From the NCBI RefSeq assembly GCF_021789315.1, contig NZ_CP084561.1, forward strand, positions 4,402,001 through 4,466,000: a DNA stretch of 64,000 bases. The letters are read 5' to 3'. Of this stretch, positions 8,431 to 15,333 are shown one piece after another (the first letter of the stretch is position 1; every line of letters begins with the position of its first letter). Source of the stretch: Arthrobacter sp. FW305-BF8 (lineage in GTDB: Bacteria; Actinomycetota; Actinomycetes; Actinomycetales; Micrococcaceae). The position numbers and the translations under genes were made by a program. Below the pieces are notes generated by a model that worked only from the letters and a program-made list of their open reading frames with translations, did no database searches and was not told where the DNA came from.

Positions 8431-9636
8431 ATGCGCATCGTGATCGCGCCGGACAAGTTCAAGGGCTCACTCTCCGCCCCGGACGTCGCCCGGCACCTTG
8501 AAACCGGGCTGCGTTCCGCCACAGCGGACCGCCCCGGCACCCTTGGACAAGAGGGCACCCTTGAGGTACTGCGGATTCCCGTGGCCGACGGCGGCGAGGG
8601 CACCCTCGACGCCGCCGTCGGCTCCGGCTTCATCCGCCGGAGCGCCGTGGTCAGCGGCCCCACCGGGCAGCCGTTGACGGCGGAGTTCGCGGTCCGCGGC
8701 CGGGAGGCCGTGATCGAAATGGCCGCGGCGTCCGGCCTCGCGGTTTTGCCGAATTACGACGGCGGGCGGCCCGGTTCCGCAACCGCCCGCACCGCCAGCA
8801 GCGTGGGAACCGGTGAACTGATCCGCGCGGCGCTCGACGCCGGCTGCCGGCACATCATCCTGGGCGTTGGCGGCAGCGCCAACACCGACGGCGGCGCGGG
8901 CGTCCTGCAGGGACTCGGCGCCCGGATGCTCGACGCCAACGGCAACGAACTGCCCGTCGGCGGCGCCGCCCTGGCGCACCTCGCCTCCATCGACTTCTCC
9001 GGCTTCGACACCCGGCTGGAGGAGTCCCGCTTCATCCTGGCGAGCGACGTGGACAACCCGCTGCTCGGGCCGGAAGGCGCGGCGGCCATCTTCGGGCCGC
9101 AGAAGGGCGCCACCGCCGCCGACGTCGGCGAGCTGGACGCTGCACTGGCCAACTTTGTCCAGGTACTCGCCGCGGAGATCGGGCCGCGCGCGGTCAAGGC
9201 CGCCAACGCACCGGGTGCCGGAGCGGCCGGCGGCGTCGGCTATGCCGCCATCGCGGCACTGGCGGCATCACGCCGCCCGGGCATCGACGTCGTGCTTGAA
9301 TTCACCCGGCTGGCAGAGCGGCTGGCCGGAGCGGACCTGGTGATCACCGGCGAAGGCAGCCTCGACGAACAGAGCCTGCTCGGCAAGACGCCCATGGGCG
9401 TGGCCCGGGCAGCCGCCGAAGCCGGCGTGCCGGTTCTCGCCGTCTGCGGCCGGACCACCCTTTCGCAGGAACAGCAGGAGAGTTCAGGTTTCCGGAAGGT
9501 CTACCCTCTGACGGCGCTGGAAAGCAATGTAGAGATATGTATAGCTGAAGCAGGCCGACTGCTTGAAGAATTGGGTCAGCACATCGGCGCGGACCTGACC
9601 CACAGTGCTTACACGAAGGAGCCCCTGAATGTCTGA
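8431..9636 (+). CDS. glxK: Glycerate 2-kinase
   Basis: Phosphorylates D-glycerate to phosphoglycerate, the last step that feeds glyoxylate carbon into glycolysis. The 401-residue protein shows the GarK/GlxK family hallmarks: APDKFKGSLSAPDVA at the N-terminus, VADGGEGTLDA (about 50), GVGGSANTDGGAG (about 147) and the C-terminal ITGEGSLDEQSLLGKTP. It follows gcl by 44 bp, and its last 8 bases overlap the allB start. The family gives mainly 2-phosphoglycerate; which position is used cannot be read from sequence. Confidence 0.93.
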   Translation: MRIVIAPDKFKGSLSAPDVARHLETGLRSATADRPGTLGQEGTLEVLRIPVADGGEGTLDAAVGSGFIRRSAVVSGPTGQPLTAEFAVRGREAVIEMAAASGLAVLPNYDGGRPGSATARTASSVGTGELIRAALDAGCRHIILGVGGSANTDGGAGVLQGLGARMLDANGNELPVGGAALAHLASIDFSGFDTRLEESRFILASDVDNPLLGPEGAAAIFGPQKGATAADVGELDAALANFVQVLAAEIGPRAVKAANAPGAGAAGGVGYAAIAALAASRRPGIDVVLEFTRLAERLAGADLVITGEGSLDEQSLLGKTPMGVARAAAEAGVPVLAVCGRTTLSQEQQESSGFRKVYPLTALESNVEICIAEAGRLLEELGQHIGADLTHSAYTKEPLNV

Positions 9637-10972
9637 AGAACGCTTTGACCTGGTCATCCGGGGCCGGCGCATCCTCACCACCGCCGGGATCGCAGCCCGT
9701 GAAGTGGGCGTGCGCGGCGGCAAGATCGTTGCCTTGGAACCGCTCGGCAACGGGCTCGCCGGCGCCGAGGTCATCGAACTCGCCGACGACGAAACCCTGA
9801 TCCCGGGCCTCGTGGACACCCACGTCCACGTCAACGAGCCCGGCCGTACCGAGTGGGAGGGCTTCGCCTCCGCCACCCGCGCCGCCGCGGCCGGCGGCGT
9901 CACCACCATCATCGACATGCCACTGAACTCCATCCCGCCCACCACCAACGTGGACGGCCTCAAGCTCAAGCGCGAGGTGGCCGAGGACCAGGCCTTCGTG
10001 GACGTCGGATTCTGGGGCGGCGCCATCCCCGGCAACAAGGCCGACCTGCGCCCGCTGCACGACGAGGGCGTCTTCGGCTTCAAGTGCTTCCTGCTGCACT
10101 CCGGCGTGGACGAGTTCCCGCACCTGGAGGCGGACGAGATGGAGGAGGACATGCGCGAGCTGAAGTCCTTCGACTCCCTCATGATCGTCCACGCCGAGGA
10201 CTCGCATGCGATCGACCACGCACCGCACCCCGGCGGCGCCCACTACTCCACCTTCCTGGCCTCCCGCCCCCGCGGCGCCGAGAACAAGGCCATCGCCGAG
10301 GTGATCGAGCGCGCCCGCTGGACCGGCGCCCGCGCCCACATCCTGCACCTCTCGTCGTCGGACGCGCTGCCCATGATCGCGTCGGCAAAGCGCGACGGCG
10401 TGCACCTCACCGTGGAAACCTGCCCGCACTACCTCACGCTGATGGCCGAGGAAATCCCCGACGGCGCCACCGCGTACAAGTGCTGCCCGCCCATCCGGGA
10501 GGCCTCCAACCGCGAGCTCCTCTGGCAGGGCCTGCAGGACGGCACCATCGACTGCATCGTCTCCGACCACTCGCCGTCCACACTGGATCTGAAGGACCTG
10601 GAAAACGGTGACTTCGCCGTGGCCTGGGGCGGCGTCTCCTCGCTGCAGCTGGGCCTGTCCCTGATCTGGACCGAGGCTCGGCACCGCGGCATCCCGCTGG
10701 AGCAGGTGGTGTCGTGGATGGCCGAGAAGCCTGCGTCCTTGGCCCGTCTGTCCAACAAGGGCCAGCTGGCCCTGGGGTACGACGCCGACTTCTCCGTCTT
10801 CGCACAGGACGAGGCCTTCGTGGTGGACGTGTCCAAGCTCAAGCACAAGAACCCCATCACCCCGTACGACGGCAAGGCACTCTCCGGCGTGGTCCGCCGC
10901 ACGTACCTGCGCGGCAACGTAGTGGACGGCCAGACCCCCGGCGGCAAGCTGATCCGCCGCGGCGGCATCTGA
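9629..10972 (+). CDS. allB: Allantoinase
   Basis: Hydrolyses allantoin to allantoate in purine nitrogen salvage; this pathway releases glyoxylate, which the preceding genes consume. The 447-residue amidohydrolase has metal ligands HVH at residues 65-67, the carboxylated lysine in FKCFL (Lys152), His in HAED (about 190), HLSSSDAL (about 240) and the catalytic Asp in VSDHSPS (about 310). The phrase VNEPGRTEWEGF favours allantoinase over dihydroorotase or hydantoinase. It overlaps glxK by 8 bases, confirming cotranscription. Allantoicase and ureidoglycolate genes are not in this window. Confidence 0.92.
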   Translation: MSEERFDLVIRGRRILTTAGIAAREVGVRGGKIVALEPLGNGLAGAEVIELADDETLIPGLVDTHVHVNEPGRTEWEGFASATRAAAAGGVTTIIDMPLNSIPPTTNVDGLKLKREVAEDQAFVDVGFWGGAIPGNKADLRPLHDEGVFGFKCFLLHSGVDEFPHLEADEMEEDMRELKSFDSLMIVHAEDSHAIDHAPHPGGAHYSTFLASRPRGAENKAIAEVIERARWTGARAHILHLSSSDALPMIASAKRDGVHLTVETCPHYLTLMAEEIPDGATAYKCCPPIREASNRELLWQGLQDGTIDCIVSDHSPSTLDLKDLENGDFAVAWGGVSSLQLGLSLIWTEARHRGIPLEQVVSWMAEKPASLARLSNKGQLALGYDADFSVFAQDEAFVVDVSKLKHKNPITPYDGKALSGVVRRTYLRGNVVDGQTPGGKLIRRGGI

Positions 10973-10982
10973 GGACCGTGCG

Positions 10983-11645
10983 GTGGCTGTGCATGCCCAT
11001 TCACCGCGCGGCACAGGTGCGCAGACGGGCCCCGCGCTCAAGGCCCACGGGCTTGCCGTCTGGGTAACCCCGGATGACGAGGACATCGATGTAACGGTCC
11101 TGGCGCGTGCGGCGGAACTGCTGCTGGCACGCGCCCTGAAGTTTGCTCCGGAGGCGGAAGTCCATGTCTGGCCCGCCGCCGGAGCTGCAACCTCCGCTGC
11201 CGGCGCCCCAGGGGAGGGTGCGGCTGGCAGCGGAACCCGGGAGCCGTCGTCGTCCGTTCCGGAGGACTCCCCGGAAACGGACGACGACGGCGCACCGCAC
11301 CTCCCGCCGTCGGCCGGGCACGTCAGCCGGGTGGCCGTGGACCTTTCCCGGTCCGAAGTGCTGCTCGACGGCGAGCGGGTGCCGCTGACCGGCGTCGAGT
11401 TCAAGCTGCTGCGCTACCTCGTGGAGCACTGCTCGCGGACCGTCGACAGGGAGGAGCTGCGGCTGTTCCTGGAGTCGTTCGACAGCCCCGGCGCCGCGAC
11501 CCGCTCCATCGACGTCTACGTGGGGCGGGTGCGGCGGAAGCTGCGCGGCGGCCGGCACGCGATCGCCACGGTCCGCGGCGGCGGCTACCGCTTCATCTGC
11601 GGACCCGCAGCAACCGTGCGCGGCCCGGCGGAATACAGTATCTAG
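10983..11645 (+). CDS. Winged-helix regulator (OmpR/PhoB-type effector domain, no receiver)
   Basis: A 220-residue protein whose C-terminal 100 residues are an OmpR/PhoB-like DNA-binding domain (PLTGVEFKLLRYLVEHCSRTVDREEL, then RSIDVYVGRVRRKLRGG and the wing IATVRGGGYRF). The N-terminal 50 residues do not contain a receiver Asp pocket and are followed by a flexible Ala/Gly/Ser/Pro-rich linker. It is therefore a stand-alone effector, perhaps with a small ligand or protein-interaction domain. A GAGGA ribosome site overlaps the allB stop and positions the GTG at 10983, so it is probably the last gene of the glyoxylate/allantoin operon. Its target is unknown. Confidence 0.75.
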   Translation: MAVHAHSPRGTGAQTGPALKAHGLAVWVTPDDEDIDVTVLARAAELLLARALKFAPEAEVHVWPAAGAATSAAGAPGEGAAGSGTREPSSSVPEDSPETDDDGAPHLPPSAGHVSRVAVDLSRSEVLLDGERVPLTGVEFKLLRYLVEHCSRTVDREELRLFLESFDSPGAATRSIDVYVGRVRRKLRGGRHAIATVRGGGYRFICGPAATVRGPAEYSI

Positions 11646-11729
11646 GGCTGCTGTTATCCATATCAGTCCGATCAGTCAATGTGCTTGACCAGATTTTTCG
11701 CTCGACCCAGATCCATCAGAAGGAATGCC

Positions 11730-12209
11730 ATGAGCCCCAAACTGACCACCAAGCTCCAGCCCGGAACCCAGGCGCCCGACTTCACCCTGCAGGACGCGGA
11801 AGGCAAGCAGACCGCGCTGGCCGACTACCGCGGCAAGAACGTCATCGTGTACTTCTACCCGGAAGCGGCCACCCCCGGCTGCACTACCGAGGCCTGCGAC
11901 TTCCGCGACAACCTGGCCTCGTTCCAGGGCTCCGGCTACGCGGTGCTGGGCATCTCCCCCGACGCCCCGGAGAAGCTGGCCAACTTCACGGGCGACTTCG
12001 ATCTCACCTTCCCGCTGCTGGCCGACGAGGACCATGCCGTGGCCCTGGCCTACGGTGCCTGGGGCGAGAAACTCATCGACGGCGAAGTCCACGAGGGCAT
12101 CGTCCGCTCCACCGTGGTCCTGGATCCCGAAGGCAAGGTCACCCTGGCCCAGTACCAGGTCAAGGCGCAGGGCCACGTCCAGGCGCTCCGCGAACAGCTC
12201 GGCGTCTAG
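11730..12209 (+). CDS. bcp: Thioredoxin-dependent peroxiredoxin (Bcp type)
   Basis: Reduces hydrogen peroxide and organic hydroperoxides using thioredoxin. The 159-residue protein has the atypical two-cysteine arrangement PGCTTEACDFRD, with peroxidatic Cys51 and resolving Cys56, plus the peroxiredoxin start PGTQAPDFTLQD. ATG 11730 follows an AGAAGGA ribosome site; an upstream in-frame ATG at 11679 would add a basic stretch not found in the family. It is a single gene between the allantoin operon and a convergent repeat array. Confidence 0.93.
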   Translation: MSPKLTTKLQPGTQAPDFTLQDAEGKQTALADYRGKNVIVYFYPEAATPGCTTEACDFRDNLASFQGSGYAVLGISPDAPEKLANFTGDFDLTFPLLADEDHAVALAYGAWGEKLIDGEVHEGIVRSTVVLDPEGKVTLAQYQVKAQGHVQALREQLGV

Positions 12210-12411
12210 CCCCAGACGCGTCCTCACCTTTCGTCGCTTCACCCCAAACGCGTCCTCACCTTTGGTCGCCTAATCCCAGACGCGTCCTCAACTTTGGTCG
12301 CTTAAAACGAAACGCTCCTGCATCAACTGCAGGAGCGTTTCGGGTTAAGCGGCAAGATTTGAGGAAGGGTCCTGTCTGAAGCGACGGGATGTGAGGAAGG
12401 GTCCTAGTTCA
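12210..12411. repeat. 32-bp-period tandem repeat array A, with central terminator hairpin
   Basis: Between the convergent bcp and purU genes, the core ACGCGTCCTCACCTTT recurs at 12216, 12248 and 12280 (third copy one mismatch), exactly 32 bp apart. On the other side of a hairpin, the opposite orientation TGAGGAAGGGTCCT occurs at 12360 and 12392, again 32 bp apart, preceded by a shared GCGAC or GCGGC segment. The complement of the left units (GCGACGAAAGGTGAGGACGC) aligns with the right units, so all are one family. Similar arrays lie at 22097 and 59871. Confidence 0.8.
12308..12342. terminator. Bidirectional terminator hairpin between bcp and purU
   Basis: A perfect 15-bp stem, CGAAACGCTCCTGCA (12308-12322) and its complement (12328-12342), with loop TCAAC. 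It lies in the convergent gap inside repeat array A and could end transcription from both sides. Confidence 0.7.
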
Positions 12412-12420
12412 GGACCAGGA

Positions 12421-13320
12421 TCATTTCAGGACCACGGTGCGGTTGCCGTTCAGGATGATTCGGCCTTCGCAGTGCCAGCGGACGGCGTTGCTGAGCGCCT
12501 TGCACTCGGTGTCGCGCCCGGCGGCGACCAGGTCCTCGGGACCGAAGGTGTGGTCCACCTCCACCACCTGCTGCGCGATGATCGGGCCCTCATCGAGCTC
12601 CGCGTTGACGTAGTGCGCGGTGGCGCCCACGGTCTTCACGCCGCGGGCATAGGCCTGGTGGTACGGCTTGGCGCCCTTGAACGACGGCAGGAACGAATGG
12701 TGGATGTTGATTGCCTTGCCGTCCAGCTTCCGTGCGAGGTCGTCGCTGAGGACCTGCATGTAGCGGGCCAGCACCACCAGCTCGACGTCGAGCTCGTCCA
12801 CGATTTCCAGCAGCCGCGCCTCCGCCTGCGGCTTGGTGGCCGCCGTGACAGGGACGTGGAAGAAGGGGATGTCGTGCCACTCCACAAGGGTCTGGTGGTC
12901 GGTGTGGTTGGACACCACGCCCACAACCTCGATGGGGAGCTCCCCCACCCGGGCCCTGAAGAGCAGGTCGTTGAGGCAGTGGCCGAACTTCGAGACCATG
13001 ATCAGGACCTTGCGGCGGGACCCGTTCCGCTCCAGCCGCCACTTCATGTTGTACTTCTCGGCCACCGGGGCAAAGCCGGCGCGCAGCTGCTCCAGCGTGG
13101 CTTCGTTGCCGTCGGACGCGAAGTGCACTCGCATGAAGAAGTGGCCTTCGGACCGGTCGCCGAACTGCTTGTTGTCGATGATGTCGCAGCCGTACTCCAG
13201 CAGGAAGCCGGAAACGGCGTGCACGATGCCCGGGCCTTCGGGGCAGTCGAGGGTCAGGACGTGCTCGACGCCGCTGTTCGCCTGTTCGGAGGCGCGGTTC
13301 TCAGTCTGGATAGCAGTCAT
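12421..13320 (-). CDS. purU: Formyltetrahydrofolate deformylase
   Basis: Hydrolyses 10-formyl-tetrahydrofolate to formate and tetrahydrofolate. The 299 residues comprise an N-terminal ACT domain (HVLTLDCPEGPGIVHAVSGFL) and a C-terminal formyl-transferase-fold catalytic domain with HHSFLPSFKGAKPY and the catalytic Asp region AHYVNAELDEGPII. The ATG at 13320 lies four bases after the sdaA stop; a TTG five codons upstream is possible but unnecessary. As the last gene of the sarcosine operon it would recycle folate loaded with one-carbon units by sarcosine oxidase, releasing them as formate. Confidence 0.94.
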   Translation of the reverse strand: MTAIQTENRASEQANSGVEHVLTLDCPEGPGIVHAVSGFLLEYGCDIIDNKQFGDRSEGHFFMRVHFASDGNEATLEQLRAGFAPVAEKYNMKWRLERNGSRRKVLIMVSKFGHCLNDLLFRARVGELPIEVVGVVSNHTDHQTLVEWHDIPFFHVPVTAATKPQAEARLLEIVDELDVELVVLARYMQVLSDDLARKLDGKAINIHHSFLPSFKGAKPYHQAYARGVKTVGATAHYVNAELDEGPIIAQQVVEVDHTFGPEDLVAAGRDTECKALSNAVRWHCEGRIILNGNRTVVLK

Positions 13321-13324
13321 GGTT

Positions 13325-14698
13325 TCAGCACTCAATCACATTCACGGCGAGGCCTCCTCGAGAGGTTTCCTTGTACTTGGTTTTCATGTCGGCGCCGGTT
13401 TCGCGCATGGTCTTGATGGCCTTGTCCAGCGACACCTTGTGGCTGCCGTCCCCGTGCAGGGAAAGGCGCGCCGCGTTGATGGCCTTGACGCTGGCGATGG
13501 CGTTCCGCTCGATGCACGGGATCTGCACCAGGCCGCCCACGGGGTCGCAGGTAAGCCCGAGGTTGTGTTCGATCCCCACCTCTGCGGCGTTCTCCACCTG
13601 CTCAGGCGTGCCGCCCAGCACCTCGCAGAGCCCGGCGGCTGCCATGGAGCAGGCCGAGCCCACCTCGCCCTGGCAGCCCACCTCGGCACCGGAGATGGAG
13701 GCGTTGATCTTGAAAAGAATCCCGACGGCGGCTGCCGCCAGCAGGAAGCGGACCACACCGTCGTCGTCGGCCCCCGGAACAAACTTCACGTAGTAGTGCA
13801 GGACCGCCGGCACGATTCCCGCCGCCCCGTTGGTGGGGGCGGTGACGATGCGGCCGCCGGCCGCGTTCTCCTCGTTGACCGCCAGCGCGAAGAGGTTCAC
13901 CCACTCCATGGCCCGGAGCGGATCCGTCACACCAGTGTCCGCCGTCAGCGTCTGGTACAGCTGCGGCGCCCGCCGCCTCACGTTCAGCCCGCCGGGCAGG
14001 ATGCCTTCCGCGGCGCAGCCGTTGTCCACGCATTCTTGCATGACGGCCCACAGCTTCAGCAGCTCCTCCCGGAGCTCCGCCTCGCTGCGCCACACCAGTT
14101 CATTGGCGAGCATCACGTCCGAGATCGACATGTTTTCGCGGCTGCAGATCTCCAGGAGCTCATTGGCCGTGGTGAAGGGGTACGGCAGCGGGGTCTCGTC
14201 CGCCACCACCTTGGCGCCGGCGTCGGCATCACCGTCAACGACGAAGCCGCCGCCGATCGAGTAGAAACTGCGCTCGCTCAGCACCGAGCCGGCGTGATCC
14301 AGGGCGCGGAACGTCATGCCGTTGGGGTGGGCCGGCAGCGACTTGCGCCGGTGCAGCACCACGTCCTCGTCCCAGTTGAAGTCCACCCGGTGGTCCCCGC
14401 CGATCCGCAGTTCGGCGTCCAGCGCGGCGGCTGCCACCTGGTCGTCGGCGGTTGAGGTGTCCACTGTTTCCGGATCAAGGCCCTGCAGGCCCAGCACCAC
14501 GGCCTTGTCGGAGCCGTGGCCCCGCCCGGTGGCACCGAGCGACCCGAACAGCTCCGCCTGGACCCGGGTGGTGGCGCTCAGCAGCCCGCCGCCCTTGAGC
14601 CCGTCGGCGAACTGCTTCGCCGCCCGCATCGGGCCGACCGTGTGTGAAGACGACGGCCCGATGCCAACGGAAAACAGGTCCAGGGCGCTAAGCGCCAT
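13325..14698 (-). CDS. sdaA: L-serine ammonia-lyase, single-chain iron-sulfur type
   Basis: Deaminates L-serine to pyruvate and ammonia. The 457-residue protein is the fused beta-alpha form: an N-terminal beta domain (FSVGIGPSSSHTVGPMRAA) and a C-terminal alpha domain with cluster cysteines in GSACSMAAAG, LTCDPVGG and QIPCIERN. The start ATG shares one base with the soxG stop (TAATG at 14700-14696). In the sox operon it completes the route glycine to serine to pyruvate that begins with GlyA. The enzyme family is oxygen-sensitive because of the cluster. Confidence 0.94.
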   Translation of the reverse strand: MALSALDLFSVGIGPSSSHTVGPMRAAKQFADGLKGGGLLSATTRVQAELFGSLGATGRGHGSDKAVVLGLQGLDPETVDTSTADDQVAAAALDAELRIGGDHRVDFNWDEDVVLHRRKSLPAHPNGMTFRALDHAGSVLSERSFYSIGGGFVVDGDADAGAKVVADETPLPYPFTTANELLEICSRENMSISDVMLANELVWRSEAELREELLKLWAVMQECVDNGCAAEGILPGGLNVRRRAPQLYQTLTADTGVTDPLRAMEWVNLFALAVNEENAAGGRIVTAPTNGAAGIVPAVLHYYVKFVPGADDDGVVRFLLAAAAVGILFKINASISGAEVGCQGEVGSACSMAAAGLCEVLGGTPEQVENAAEVGIEHNLGLTCDPVGGLVQIPCIERNAIASVKAINAARLSLHGDGSHKVSLDKAIKTMRETGADMKTKYKETSRGGLAVNVIEC

Positions 14699-15333
14699 TA
14701 GGGCACCTCGGGGGAAGCGAACTCCCTCATGGCGTCCAGCAGCCAGCGGCCCAGGTAGTCAGCGAACGAGGCGCGGGGGAACAGCCGGTAGCTTTCCTCC
14801 CCGGTCTTGAACAGGACCACCGGGATGTTGCCGACCTCGGTGTTCAGGGCGGTGCCCGGCTTGAGGACGCGCGGGTGCAGGTCCAGGGCGCAGCCCTTTT
14901 CCAGCACTGCCCGGGCCTGCGGTCCGGACAGCTCGAACGTGGTGCGGTTGGCGGACAGGTCCACCACCTGCCCGGCGCCGTCGCCCAGGGCGGACGTGAG
15001 GGAGCCGATCAGGTCCCCGCCCAGGGAGTCGTGGGCGTCTTCCGGCGCCACGACCAGGAACTCCTGCGGGCCGAGCCACAGAACGCTGAGCCGGTCCGTG
15101 CCGCGGACTTCGCCGCAGCGCACCGGCAGGCCGCCGGTGACGGAGCCGATCCGGGTGCCGGCCTCGGAGTTGGGGTCCACGCGGACACCGGCCATGGTCT
15201 GGAACGGGCCCTCGTTGAGGGTGAGTGTTCCCTGCACGGACCCGGCGTCGAATGCTTCGGCCAGGTGGGAGGCCGGGCTGCGGCGGATTTCCCGGAGTCC
15301 ATTGATGCCTGTGAAGGCTGCGGTGTTAGCCAT
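14698..15333 (-). CDS. soxG: Sarcosine oxidase gamma subunit
   Basis: The gamma subunit of heterotetrameric sarcosine oxidase, 211 residues. It has the GcvT-like fold phrases LWLGPQEFLVVAPED and VVDLSANRTTFELSGPQARAVLEKG, which help bind folate and the large subunits. I start at ATG 15333 (MANTAAFTG), overlapping the soxA stop by 8 bases; an upstream start at 15357 adds only eight residues. Its position after soxA is the standard gene order soxBDAG. Confidence 0.9.
   Translation of the reverse strand: MANTAAFTGINGLREIRRSPASHLAEAFDAGSVQGTLTLNEGPFQTMAGVRVDPNSEAGTRIGSVTGGLPVRCGEVRGTDRLSVLWLGPQEFLVVAPEDAHDSLGGDLIGSLTSALGDGAGQVVDLSANRTTFELSGPQARAVLEKGCALDLHPRVLKPGTALNTEVGNIPVVLFKTGEESYRLFPRASFADYLGRWLLDAMREFASPEVP

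Noticed and set aside
9344..11404. 686-codon minus-strand open frame across glxK, allB and the winged-helix gene
   Set aside because: It spans three real plus-strand genes and shows shadow-frame composition with no recognisable motif.
12210..12411. CRISPR array
   Set aside because: The 32-bp units have no constant-length unique spacers and no cas genes are present; period and unit are the same, so it is a plain tandem repeat.
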